Shown here in pieces: positions 43,606 through 51,345 of a stretch of DNA of 64,000 nucleotides; position 1 is the first letter of the stretch, and each line of letters opens with the position of its first letter. The position numbers and the translations under genes were made by a program. The notes beneath the pieces were generated by a model. That model searched no databases, had not been told where the DNA came from, and worked only from the letters and a program-made list of their open reading frames with translations. This stretch comes from Streptosporangium amethystogenes (lineage in GTDB: Bacteria > Actinomycetota > Actinomycetes > Streptosporangiales > Streptosporangiaceae): the NCBI RefSeq assembly GCF_000721075.1, contig NZ_JOEQ01000014.1, forward strand, positions 99,891-163,890. Direction: 5' to 3'.

Positions 43606-44598
43606 ATGAGAGTTTTGATCATGGGTGGTTCGGTCTTCCTCGGCCGGGCGATCACCCAGGAGGCGCTGCGGCGCGGGCACGAGGTCACGACGTTCAACCG
43701 GGGGCGCAACGGGGTCGACCTGCTGGGCGTGGAAGCGGTCAGGGGCGACCGTGAGGTGCCGGAAGACCTGGATCGCCTGGTGGCGGGCCGGGAGTGGGAC
43801 GCCGTCATCGATGTCCACGGGCAGGTCCCGAGGGTCGTCGGCGAGTCGGTGCGGAGGCTCGCCGGGCGGGCGGGCACCTACGCGTACATCTCCAGTATCT
43901 CGGCTCTCTCCGACTTCCCCGAGCGGGAGTGCGACGAGAGCTCACCGCTCTTCGAGTGCGCGTCGGACGCGGGTCCCGAGGACGGTCACTACGGCATGCT
44001 CAAGGCGGGCTGCGAGCGGGCGGTGGAGGAGGGCTTCGACGGCAACGTACTGATCATCCAGCCGGGTCTCATCCTGGGTCCGTACGAGAACGTGGGCCGT
44101 CTGCCCTGGTGGCTGGACCGGATCTCCCGGGGCGGGCGGGTACTGGCCCCGGGTGACCCGGACCGGGCGATGCAACTCATCGACGCCCGCGACATCGCCT
44201 CGTTCGTCCTCACCCATGCCGAGGCCGGGACGGCCGACCGTTTCCTCACCAGCGGGGTGCGTGGCAACATCACCTACGGCGGCTGGCTGGCCGAGTGCCG
44301 CGCGGCGACCGGCTCGGACGCCGAGTTCGTCTGGGTCGACGACAGCTTCCTGCTCGATCGGAAGGTGTCACCGTGGACCGAGTTCCCGGTCTGGGCTCCC
44401 GGCGGTCCCGAGTTCGCCGGTGTCTGGCTGCCCTCGTCGGCGAAGGCCATCGCGGCCGGGCTGACCTGCCGCCCGGTCGCCGAGACCGTCCGCGACACCT
44501 GGGCGTGGCTGCGTGACGTCCCGCCGGGGCAGCGCGCGTTCCGCGGGCACGGCATCGATCCGGAGAAGGAGGCCGGAATCCTGGCCGAGTGGGCATAG
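43606..44598 (+). CDS. NAD-dependent epimerase/dehydratase (extended SDR)
   Basis: 330 residues. Rossmann glycine loop near the start (RVLIMGGSVFLGRAITQEAL), VTTFNRGRNGVD deciding cofactor preference, AYISSISALSDFP with the catalytic serine region, and GHYGMLKAGCERA with the Tyr-x3-Lys pair. The middle FDGNVLIIQPGLILGPYENV is typical of atypical/extended SDRs related to isoflavone-reductase-like epimerases. Substrate unknown. RBS is weak. It stands alone, followed by a hairpin. Confidence 0.87.
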   Translation: MRVLIMGGSVFLGRAITQEALRRGHEVTTFNRGRNGVDLLGVEAVRGDREVPEDLDRLVAGREWDAVIDVHGQVPRVVGESVRRLAGRAGTYAYISSISALSDFPERECDESSPLFECASDAGPEDGHYGMLKAGCERAVEEGFDGNVLIIQPGLILGPYENVGRLPWWLDRISRGGRVLAPGDPDRAMQLIDARDIASFVLTHAEAGTADRFLTSGVRGNITYGGWLAECRAATGSDAEFVWVDDSFLLDRKVSPWTEFPVWAPGGPEFAGVWLPSSAKAIAAGLTCRPVAETVRDTWAWLRDVPPGQRAFRGHGIDPEKEAGILAEWA

Positions 44599-44610
44599 GG
44601 GGTGCCCGTG

Positions 44611-44646
44611 ACTCCTCCGCTCCCCCGGGTGCGCCTTCGGAGGAGT
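44611..44646 (+). terminator. 9-bp hairpin after the epimerase gene
   Basis: ACTCCTCCG (44611-44619) pairs with CGGAGGAGT (44638-44646) around an 18-nt loop, 12 nt after the stop. Confidence 0.55.
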
Positions 44647-44761
44647 GGCGCAGGCTCGTGGCGGCGGGACCGGGCCGCTCTGGGCGCCCCGAGATTCGCA
44701 GGGCGAAGGATGCCGGACTGTCATGACCGACCCCGAGGGTGACGAGTCTGCCTGCGGTAGG

Positions 44762-44783
44762 GATGTATTTCTACGCATACATC
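44762..44783. promoter_or_regulatory. Orphan inverted repeat GATGTAT-N8-ATACATC
   Basis: A perfect 7-bp inverted repeat in the otherwise featureless 44647-44963 gap, distinctly AT-rich against its surroundings. Operator-like, but no promoter or gene start is near: the flanking genes converge on this gap. Confidence 0.3.
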
Positions 44784-44963
44784 GGGTCGGCGGAAGCATA
44801 GGGTCGTGGCTGTCCGGCTCCGTCCCCCGAACGCCGGACGGCGGTCCCCGCTCCCAGGGCCGAGGGTGGAGGGCCACCGATATCGTCCTCCACCCACCCT
44901 GCCCCGTGCCCGAGCCGATTCACGGATTCCCATCCCGGCCGGGGCGCGGGGAGCGGTACCGCG

Positions 44964-45419
44964 TCACGCGCGGCGGGTGTGCCTCATCGTCCAGTTGGTC
45001 TCCCAGGTCTTCTCCCCGTCGGCGGAGAACGCCTGCTCCCACAGGGCCGATGTCGGTGTGATCTCCGACCATGTGTACCGCATCCGGATGGGCGTGCCCT
45101 CGTGGGTCTCATCGCCGTGGAACACCCCCTTCCCGTCGGTGAACGTGCCGAAGACGGGGTTGTGGAGGATTCCGGTCTCACTGTTGATCCAGTAGATCGC
45201 CCACAGTTCGCGTTCGACGTCAAAGGTCCGTATCGACACCCCCTTGAAGCCCTTCGTGGGGAAGGTGATCTCGTCGAAGACGCCCGCGCCGTCAAAGAAA
45301 CCGCGGCAGACGGCGACGCTGGGGAACTCCTCCCACTCATCCCTCCCGCTCAGGGGGGTGACGAGCCTACGGTTGTCGATGTCCCAGCTGCCGTGCAGGA
45401 AGTCGAAATCGCTGTTCAT
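44964..45419 (-). CDS. DUF1579-like small cytosolic protein
   Basis: 151 residues beginning FDFLHGSWDIDNRRLVTPLS and with EWEEFPSVAVCRGFFDGAGV, FDVERELWAIYWINSETGIL and TPIRMRYTWSEITPTSALWE. The F-x-L-x-G-x-W start and beta-rich pattern fit the lipocalin-like DUF1579 group. No signal peptide. Function unknown. Confidence 0.75.
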   Translation of the reverse strand: MNSDFDFLHGSWDIDNRRLVTPLSGRDEWEEFPSVAVCRGFFDGAGVFDEITFPTKGFKGVSIRTFDVERELWAIYWINSETGILHNPVFGTFTDGKGVFHGDETHEGTPIRMRYTWSEITPTSALWEQAFSADGEKTWETNWTMRHTRRA

Positions 45420-45658
45420 GGCAGAAGGTTAGAGCCGTCCACCGACACTTGGGGCACGCGAGAACCCCGGAGGCCGGTGGATCCCGCCCGTCAGCGTGTG
45501 CCGCCATGTCGCCGAGTAGCTCGACCGGTGCGACCACGGCGAGCTCCGCCTCAACCCACCCGTCGGGCACGAAGCCAGCCGTCCGGACGACGAGCGGGTG
45601 TTTTCGTCCCCCCTCAAACCGGATATATGACAGCGCGAGCACCCCTTACAGGATCTAT
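45420..45658. other. Intergenic region before the phytase promoter
   Basis: A 91-codon leftward frame (start 45642) ends ACPKCRWTALTFCHEQ and overlaps the start of the DUF1579-like gene; it is slightly protein-like but has no ribosome site, so I do not call it. Nothing else is seen. Confidence 0.35.
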
Positions 45659-45674
45659 GTCATGACATACGTAC
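45659..45674 (+). promoter_or_regulatory. Putative GntR operator O1 upstream of phytase
   Basis: GTCATGACATACGTAC matches the 16-bp sites at 49386 (GTCAAGACATTCTTAC) and 49473 at most positions (13 of 16 against the first). It overlaps a 14-bp palindrome TATGTCATGACATA (45656-45669) and ends 6 nt before the -35 box, as at the iol promoter. Confidence 0.5.
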
Positions 45675-45680
45675 GTCCTA

Positions 45681-45709
45681 TTGATTTATGGTGAATTCGT
45701 CGTTACGTT
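45681..45709 (+). promoter_or_regulatory. Putative sigma-A promoter of the phytase gene
   Basis: TTGATT (45681-45686) and TACGTT (45704-45709) are spaced by 17 bp, with the phytase ATG 36 bp beyond. A run of GTT-containing 11-mers just after (GTTACGTTCTT, GTTGAACCTCA) faintly recalls a PhoP box but is too weak to call. Confidence 0.4.
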
Positions 45710-45744
45710 CTTGTTGAACCTCATCCCCCAAACGAGGAGGCGCA

Positions 45745-47019
45745 ATGCGTCCTCTGTCCAGGCTTTTCCTGGCAGCCCTGACGTTCTCACTGGTAGGCGG
45801 AGCGTCGCTCCCCGCAACCAGTCATAGTGTTTCGGTGGTGGAACCCAAGGTAGAGACCCCCGCCCTGTACGACGACGAAGCCGGCGGCAACTCCAACGGC
45901 GACGACCCGGCGATCTGGGTCCACCCGTCCAAGTCCAGCAAGAGCGTGGTGATCGGCACAGCCAAGGAGGGTGGGCTCTTCGTCTACAACCTCGACGGGC
46001 AGCAGATTCAGCACCTCGCCGCACCCGCGGCCCCGGGACCTGACGACGAAGCCGGACGGTTCAACAACGTCGACGTCACCTACGGTTTCGGCGGCCGGGA
46101 CCTCGCGGTCGTCTCCGACCGTGGCCGGGACCAGCTGCGGATCTACGCGATCGCGAACGGCCAGCTCACCGACGTGACCGACCCGGCCGCGCCGTTCGTG
46201 TTCAACACCACCCAGCAGCAGGTCAACGACGCCGAGACCGCGTACGGCCTGACCACCTGGAAGGACTCCACCGGCACCTACGCGCTGGTCAGCCGCCGTC
46301 ACCGGACCTCGATCGGCCTGGTCAAGCTTCTTCCCAAGCCGAACGGCACGGTCGGTTACCAGCTCGTCAACACCCTGAACCTGCCCCCGTCGTTCACCCT
46401 GCCGAACGGCCAGAGCTGGACGCCCTGTGACGAGCCGGGCCGGGAGCCGCAGGTCGAGGGCATGGTCGTGGACCAGGAGAGGGACGTCCTCTACGCGGCC
46501 CAGGAGGACGTCGGCATCTGGCGGATGCGCGCGGACCTCACCGGAACCCCCGTGCTGGTGGACAAGGTCCGCGAGTACGGCGTGCCCGCCACCTACGACC
46601 CGGTGACGGACGAGTGCACCTCCGGTGCGGACCCGGGCTACGGCGGTCAGCGTCTGACCGCGGACGCCGAAGGTCTCACGATCTACTACCGAGAGGACGG
46701 CAAGGGTTACCTGCTGGCCTCCAGCCAGGGCGACAACACCTTCGCCGTCTACCGCAGGGAAGGCTCCAACGCCTACCTGGGGCAGTTCGGGATCGGATCG
46801 CACAACGGCATCGACGGCGTCGAGCACAGCGACGGCTCGACCGTGCTGAACGTCCCGCTGGGCGACTTCGAGGAGGGCATGTTCATCTCGCACGACGGCG
46901 CCAACACGCCGACCACGCCCGATCGTGAGAACACGAACTTCAAGTTCGCCGAGTGGAGTGACATCGCCGACGGACTCGACCTGGACGTGGACACCGACGG
47001 CTGGGACCCGCGCGACTGA
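45745..47019 (+). CDS. Secreted beta-propeller 3-phytase
   Basis: 424 residues with GAGGAGG upstream of the ATG. Residues 1-28 (MRPLSRLFLAALTFSLVGGA, then ASLPATSHS in the cleavage region) are a signal peptide. The mature enzyme is a Ca-dependent beta-propeller phytase: DDPAIWVHPSKSSKSVVIGT (about 53), GGLFVYNLDGQQIQHL, RFNNVDVTYGF, DLAVVSDRGRDQLRIYAI, EPQVEGMVVDQERDVLYAAQ, EDVGIWRM, DAEGLTIYYREDGKGYLLAS and SQGDNTFAVYRREG. It removes phosphates from phytate outside the cell, leaving lower inositol phosphates. Preceded by an operator shared with the iol locus. Confidence 0.95.
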   Translation: MRPLSRLFLAALTFSLVGGASLPATSHSVSVVEPKVETPALYDDEAGGNSNGDDPAIWVHPSKSSKSVVIGTAKEGGLFVYNLDGQQIQHLAAPAAPGPDDEAGRFNNVDVTYGFGGRDLAVVSDRGRDQLRIYAIANGQLTDVTDPAAPFVFNTTQQQVNDAETAYGLTTWKDSTGTYALVSRRHRTSIGLVKLLPKPNGTVGYQLVNTLNLPPSFTLPNGQSWTPCDEPGREPQVEGMVVDQERDVLYAAQEDVGIWRMRADLTGTPVLVDKVREYGVPATYDPVTDECTSGADPGYGGQRLTADAEGLTIYYREDGKGYLLASSQGDNTFAVYRREGSNAYLGQFGIGSHNGIDGVEHSDGSTVLNVPLGDFEEGMFISHDGANTPTTPDRENTNFKFAEWSDIADGLDLDVDTDGWDPRD

Positions 47020-47101
47020 GTAGCGAGGAAAGCCCTCGGCGGATTCGAGAGCCGGTCGGCAGCGTATGACCGGTCGATCAAGCCGCGAGTAGTTTGATCA
47101 G

Positions 47102-47131
47102 ACGCTCGGCTGGGATTTCCCAGCCGAGCGT
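47102..47131 (+). terminator. 13-bp hairpin terminator after the phytase gene
   Basis: ACGCTCGGCTGGG (47102-47114) pairs perfectly with CCCAGCCGAGCGT (47119-47131) around ATTT, followed by TTT. Confidence 0.85.
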
Positions 47132-47729
47132 TTGGCGTGGATGGCTGCTGGACTCGGCATCGGGGCTTCACCTGCATGCCGGAACAGGCCTGCGCTTCAT
47201 GGGAAGGCAGTGAGGGTTCTATCCCAGCGGTGTGACGGGCTGTGCCGGCTCACCACCCGCCTGGTGGCCACCCGTGGCAGGGTCGTGGTCGAGAACCTCA
47301 ACGTGCCGGGGATACCGGCCAACCGGCGCCCGGGCGGTGGCCCACGCAGAGCCAAGCAAGGTACGACGCCTGCTCACCGACAAGACCGGCCGCTGCTATC
47401 CCAGCGGTGAGACGTGTCCGGGTCGCGGCACGGTGACAGGCGAGCCGCCCCTGTCCGGACGCGCGTATGGGCGCACCGAGTACGGCCTGATCCTGGATCG
47501 GGATCCGAACGCCGCTCGTGATCTGGCCACGCTCGCGGCCAAGGGCGCCCAGAGTCGCGGGGAGACGACAAACGCCCGCCGCGAAGCGACGGGTCCCGGT
47601 GTTCGTGCCGGGCACGCACCGAGGAAACAGGAACGCCGCCGCGGCAACGCGGCGGCTCACCGATCCGCACGGACGAACACCGGGAATCAGCGGGAGGGTC
47701 AACCGGCGCGGACTCCCGCGTGGCGGTGA
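47132..47729 (+). pseudogene. Degraded TnpB (IS200/IS605-type) remnant
   Basis: Two frames, switching near 47350, hold the C-terminal half of a TnpB/OrfB protein: RLTTRLVATRGRVVVENLNV (the RuvC strand with its catalytic Glu in VVVENLNV), then KTGRCYPSGETCPGRG where intact proteins have the zinc-finger cysteines, and LILDRDPNAARDLATLAA with the last catalytic Asp (DRDxNAA). The N-terminal half and TnpA are absent, and the first zinc pair is poorly kept, so this is inactive. It separates the phytase gene from the ABC binding protein. Confidence 0.7.
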
Positions 47730-48112
47730 TCACCAGTCGGCCGCGCCCTCTGCCTGATTCACGCCGACCCGTACGGCCCCGGTCCCGGCGCGCACGTCCA
47801 CGCCGTCCGGCGGCGGGTCCGGGAAAAAGATCGTCCGCCGCAAGGTCTTGACCGGGCCGAACGGCCGACAGGCAGCCGTTAGAAAAGCCATGGGAACATC
47901 AGATCGGTTCAGCACTTCCCGACCGGGGCATCCTCACCGGTCATGCCGACATCGATCACGCCATCCGTATCGCCGTGGCCCGGCCCGACATCGGGCCGGG
48001 CCACGGGCATCGGGCGACCGTCACCTGCTCCCCCGATGCCCGCACCGCCGGCACCGCCGGTTCGTCCACCTGTCTTCCGACGAACGCGGCACCGGATCTC
48101 AAACTCACCGGG
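47730..48112. other. 383-bp region without recognisable gene
   Basis: No protein-like frame, hairpin or operator copy was found between the TnpB remnant and the stop of the binding-protein gene. Composition is similar to its surroundings; likely decayed sequence from the mobile element. Confidence 0.4.
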
Positions 48113-49285
48113 TCAGCCGTGGTTGACCCGCCAGAAGTCGGACACGGTCTGACGGCCCTGCAGGTCTCCGAGGAGTCCCTTGGGGTCGGTGTGGAAGAGC
48201 TGTCCCTTCCAGTCGGCCAGCCCGGGTGGGGTGACCGGGGGCTTGACCGTGCTGTTGCCGGAGATGCCGCCCTCGCCGATCTCGTGCTTGACGCCCTCCT
48301 CGGTCATGATGAAGTGGACGTACAGCTTGGCCGCGTTGGGGTGCTTGCTCTTGGCGGCGACCGCGACGTACTTGGGGTAGCTGAAGCCGACGAACGGCGC
48401 CATCCCCTCGCACGTCGCCTGGGTGTATCCCTTGTCCTCGTTGTTACGGAACTTCGAGATCGACATGAAGCCGATCTTCTTGTCGGTGGCGCTCGGCGCG
48501 CCCACCGCCCCGGAGATGTCCTCGTCGGAGCCGGTCAGCACCGGCTTGTTGCCCGCCATCCGCTTGATCCACTCATAGGCGGCGCTCTTCTCCTTGGTCT
48601 CCAGGGCCTTGCCGTACTTGGTCTGGTAGGCCTGCTCCAGCGCCTGGTTGCCGTGCGCGTCCATCTGGGTGAAGAACGACAGCACGGTCGGCTTGCCCAG
48701 CGGGTCCTGCATCACCAGCTTGCCGGCCCACTCCGGCTCGGTCAGGTCCCACACGTTCTTCACCGGGCACCCTTCCGGCGACAGCTTGGTGTTGTAGGCG
48801 AAGACCGTGGCCTTCGACAGCGCGAGCAGCGGGTTCTGGTTCTCGGCCGGGATCTGGTCCGTGAGGTCGCCGGGCACCCATGTCTGCGCCACACCCTGCG
48901 GGATCAGCTGGCCCACCAGCACGCCGCCGTCCTCGTACATCGCCGCGTCGATCGTGATGTTGTCGGCGGCGTGCTCCCTGATCATCTTCTCGGCGGTCTG
49001 CGGGGTATCCGACTTCACCCCTTCCATCTTGATGCCGTACTTCGCGGTGAACGCCTTGGCCACCTCTTCGATATCGCCGCTGGAGTCGTAGACCAGCACG
49101 CTGCCTTCCTTCTTGGCGGCGGCGACCAGCGCGTCCAGGTCGAAGTTCGCATCGAGCGAGGGGCCGGGCAGCGGCTGCTGGGCACTCGTCGCCGGCGAAG
49201 GGGCGCCGGTGGCCGTGGAAGGCGCGCAGGCTGCGGCGGCAAGCGCCAGCAGCGCGATAGGGATGATCTTTTTGGTACGCCTCAC
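48113..49285 (-). CDS. ABC-importer solute-binding lipoprotein, ferric/sugar-phosphate (AfuA-like) type
   Basis: 390 residues from a GTG at 49285 with AAGGAG upstream; this start gives a textbook lipoprotein signal, VRRTKKIIPIALLALAAAAC (Cys20). An upstream in-frame ATG at 49309 would add only a polar leader. The mature part is a type II periplasmic-binding fold (DALVAAAKKEGSVLVYDSSG, GVAQTWVPGDLTDQIPAENQ, TVFAYNTKLSPEGCPVKNVW, PEWAGKLVMQDPLGKPTVLS). Its class binds Fe3+, 2-aminoethylphosphonate or hexose phosphate (AfuA). The matching permease and ATPase lie at 58394 and 60221 in the inositol operon, so I infer an inositol-phosphate ligand. Confidence 0.9.
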   Translation of the reverse strand: MRRTKKIIPIALLALAAAACAPSTATGAPSPATSAQQPLPGPSLDANFDLDALVAAAKKEGSVLVYDSSGDIEEVAKAFTAKYGIKMEGVKSDTPQTAEKMIREHAADNITIDAAMYEDGGVLVGQLIPQGVAQTWVPGDLTDQIPAENQNPLLALSKATVFAYNTKLSPEGCPVKNVWDLTEPEWAGKLVMQDPLGKPTVLSFFTQMDAHGNQALEQAYQTKYGKALETKEKSAAYEWIKRMAGNKPVLTGSDEDISGAVGAPSATDKKIGFMSISKFRNNEDKGYTQATCEGMAPFVGFSYPKYVAVAAKSKHPNAAKLYVHFIMTEEGVKHEIGEGGISGNSTVKPPVTPPGLADWKGQLFHTDPKGLLGDLQGRQTVSDFWRVNHG

Positions 49286-49385
49286 GGTAGCGTCACTCCT
49301 TTTGCCCATCGGGGTCGTAGGCGCCGCCAAGCACCCCGACTCGGCGCCGCAATGGGCTCAACAATGAACATCACGTGAATAGCTT

Positions 49386-49401
49386 GTCAAGACATTCTTA
49401 C
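49386..49401 (-). promoter_or_regulatory. Putative GntR operator O2 in the binding-protein promoter
   Basis: GTCAAGACATTCTTAC (+ strand). On the - strand its end forms TTGACA (49390-49385), a perfect -35, with a possible CATTGT -10 at 18 bp. A repressor here would block the promoter of the binding-protein gene. Confidence 0.55.
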
Positions 49402-49472
49402 TTTAACGGGGCATCCGACACACTCTCGTTACCGGATGGACGGTCCGGCGAGGCGGCCCGATTCGGCCATTG

Positions 49473-49488
49473 GTCAGGACATTCTGAC
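49473..49488 (+). promoter_or_regulatory. Putative GntR operator O3 before gntR
   Basis: GTCAGGACATTCTGAC has symmetrical ends (GTCAG-N6-CTGAC) and overlaps a 12-bp palindrome TCTGACGTCAGA (49483-49494). It lies 18 bp before the gntR GTG, a position for autoregulation. Confidence 0.6.
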
Positions 49489-49506
49489 GTCAGATACCAT
49501 CTGACC

Positions 49507-50250
49507 GTGACTGCGACGAGATTGGACATCGACCTCGACCGGTCGAGCCCGGTTCCCCTCTACTTCCAGGTAGCCGAGCGGATCGCGGAGGCGATCCAGA
49601 CGGGCGAGCTGCTCCCGGGTTCCCGGCTCGACAATGAGATTCAGCTCGCCGACCAGCTGGGGCTTTCACGCCCGACCATCCGCCAGGCCATCCAGTACCT
49701 CGTCGACAAGGGGCTATTGGTCCGCAAACGCGGCGTCGGCACCCAGGTCGTACACGGCCAGGTCAAGCGGGCGGTCGAGCTCACCAGTCTCTACGACGAC
49801 CTGCGCAGGGCAGGGCAGAAGCCGATGACCAAGGTGCTGTCCATCGACACGGTCGCCGCCGAGGAGAGCGTCGCCAACGCCCTCGGGGTCGCGCCGGGCA
49901 CCGCGGTGCTCCAGGTGGAGCGGCTCAGATACGCACTGGGAGAGCCGCTCGCACTACTGCACAACTGGCTGCCACTGGGATTGACGCCTCTGTCGGCCGA
50001 GATACTCGAGGCCCGCGGACTCTACGAGCTGCTGCGCTCGGCCGGCGTCCGGATGCGGGTCGCGAACCAGCGGATCAGCGCTCGTGCCGCCACCCCGGTC
50101 GAGGCGCGGCTGCTGAACGAGCGTCGCGCCTGCCCGCTGCTCACCATGGTCCGCACGACCTACGACGACCAGGGCAGGGCCGTGGAGCACGGCTCACACG
50201 TCTACCGCGCCTCCCACTACTCCCTTGAGGTCACCCTCGTGGAGCGCTGA
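49507..50250 (+). CDS. GntR/HutC-family (UTRA) repressor of the inositol locus
   Basis: 247 residues from the GTG at 49507; a longer frame would translate through the operator. The winged helix (about 17-85) reads VPLYFQVAERIAEAIQTGEL, RLDNEIQLADQLGLSRPTIR, AIQYLVDKGLLVRKRGVGT. The UTRA ligand domain (about 100-240) shows LTSLYDDLRRAGQKPMTKVL, GTAVLQVERLRYALGEPLAL and LLTMVRTTYDDQGRAVEHGS. Such proteins are repressors released by a pathway metabolite. It sits between the divergent binding protein and the iol operon, with matching sites before all three transcription units. Confidence 0.92.
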   Translation: MTATRLDIDLDRSSPVPLYFQVAERIAEAIQTGELLPGSRLDNEIQLADQLGLSRPTIRQAIQYLVDKGLLVRKRGVGTQVVHGQVKRAVELTSLYDDLRRAGQKPMTKVLSIDTVAAEESVANALGVAPGTAVLQVERLRYALGEPLALLHNWLPLGLTPLSAEILEARGLYELLRSAGVRMRVANQRISARAATPVEARLLNERRACPLLTMVRTTYDDQGRAVEHGSHVYRASHYSLEVTLVER

Positions 50251-50294
50251 GCACGTCATCCCTTCCGGCTCCATCATAGTGATGATGATAGCTA

Positions 50295-50310
50295 GTCAGA
50301 ATGTCAGGAC
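50295..50310 (-). promoter_or_regulatory. Putative GntR operator O4 in the iol promoter
   Basis: GTCAGAATGTCAGGAC; read on the - strand it is GTCCTGACATTCTGAC, the same core as O2 and O3. It ends 6 nt before the -35 box. An additional perfect repeat CATCAT-N4-ATGATG (50272-50287) lies just upstream. Confidence 0.6.
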
Positions 50311-50316
50311 AAACTA

Positions 50317-50346
50317 TTGACGGTTTACCTGTCGTTCATCTAGAAC
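50317..50346 (+). promoter_or_regulatory. Putative sigma-A promoter of the iol operon
   Basis: TTGACG (50317-50322) and TAGAAC (50341-50346) with an 18-bp spacer, 27 bp before the first start codon. Confidence 0.55.
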
Positions 50347-50373
50347 TGGAGGCCCCTGTCACAAGGAGCCGCC

Positions 50374-51345
50374 ATGCGTGTGGGTTTGCTAGGCCTGGGC
50401 CGGATAGGCATGTTCCATGCCGCCACCCTCTCGACTCTCGTCGACGACCTCGTCGTCTCCGACGTGGATGACACCAGAGCCGAGGAGGTGGCGGGACGGC
50501 TCAAGGCCCGGGTCGGAGATCCCTTCGACGCGGACGCGGTGGTGATCGCGACCCCGACCTCCACCCATGCGGAGGCACTGCTGCGGGCATCCGACCTGGG
50601 AGTGCCGGCGTTCTGCGAGAAACCCGCGGCCCCGACCGTGGCGGAGACCCGGCGGGTCGCCGAAGCGGTCAAGCGTAGCGGCATCGCGGTGCACATCGGC
50701 TTTCAGCGGCGCTTCGACGCCGGTTACATCGCCGCACGCGAGGCGCTGCGCGATGGTGAGCTTGGCGAACTGCACCGGGTCCACCTGTTGACCGCCGATC
50801 CGAAGCCCCCGGCCGCCGAGTACGTCGCGCTGTCCGGTGGCATCTTCCGCGACTGCCACATCCACGACTTCGACATCCTGCGCTGGGTCACCGGCCGTGA
50901 GGTGGACACCGTCTACGCGACCGGCTCCAACCGGGGCGAGGCCTTCTTCACCGAGGCCGGAGACGTCGACAACAGCGCCGCTCTGATGACCATGGACGAC
51001 GGCACGCTGGTCACACTGCAGGGCTCCCGCTACAACGGCGCCGGATACGACGTGCGGATGGAACTGGCCGGAACCCGTGCCACCTGGGCGGCGGGACTCG
51101 GTGCCCGGACCCCGCTGCGCTCGACCGAGGGCTTCGACCCGGGCGGAGACCCGTGGCCGGACTTCCAGGCCAGGTTCGACGCCGCGTACATCGCGGAGAT
51201 GCACGCGTTCCTGGCGATGGCGCGAGGTGAGCGCGAGAGCCCTTGCACGGTCCAAGACGCCCTGTCCGCGCTCTACCTCGCCGAGGCGGCCGATCTGTCG
51301 CTCCGCGAGGGACGGCCGATCCGCCTCCTGGAGGTGACGAAGTGA
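50374..51345 (+). CDS. iolG: myo-Inositol 2-dehydrogenase (Gfo/Idh/MocA family)
   Basis: 323 residues; AAGGAG precedes the ATG. NAD-binding loop GLLGLGRIGMFHAATL at the start, then VVIATPTSTHAEALL and the family FCEKPAAPTVAETRRVAEAV with the catalytic Lys, and FRDCHIHDFDILRWVTG with the catalytic Asp-His region in the second domain. It oxidises myo-inositol to scyllo-inosose (first step of the pathway). First gene of the operon; its stop overlaps the next start (GTGA). The family is broad; the inositol assignment rests on the operon. Confidence 0.9.
   Translation: MRVGLLGLGRIGMFHAATLSTLVDDLVVSDVDDTRAEEVAGRLKARVGDPFDADAVVIATPTSTHAEALLRASDLGVPAFCEKPAAPTVAETRRVAEAVKRSGIAVHIGFQRRFDAGYIAAREALRDGELGELHRVHLLTADPKPPAAEYVALSGGIFRDCHIHDFDILRWVTGREVDTVYATGSNRGEAFFTEAGDVDNSAALMTMDDGTLVTLQGSRYNGAGYDVRMELAGTRATWAAGLGARTPLRSTEGFDPGGDPWPDFQARFDAAYIAEMHAFLAMARGERESPCTVQDALSALYLAEAADLSLREGRPIRLLEVTK

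Noticed and set aside
45367..45642. 91-codon leftward ORF with a CPKC motif
   Set aside because: It overlaps the start of the DUF1579-like gene, lacks a ribosome site, and has only one CxxC.
45700..45725. PhoP box in front of the phytase gene
   Set aside because: Two GTT-starting 11-mers are adjacent, but they match the GTTCACC-type consensus poorly, so I kept only the GntR-type operator.
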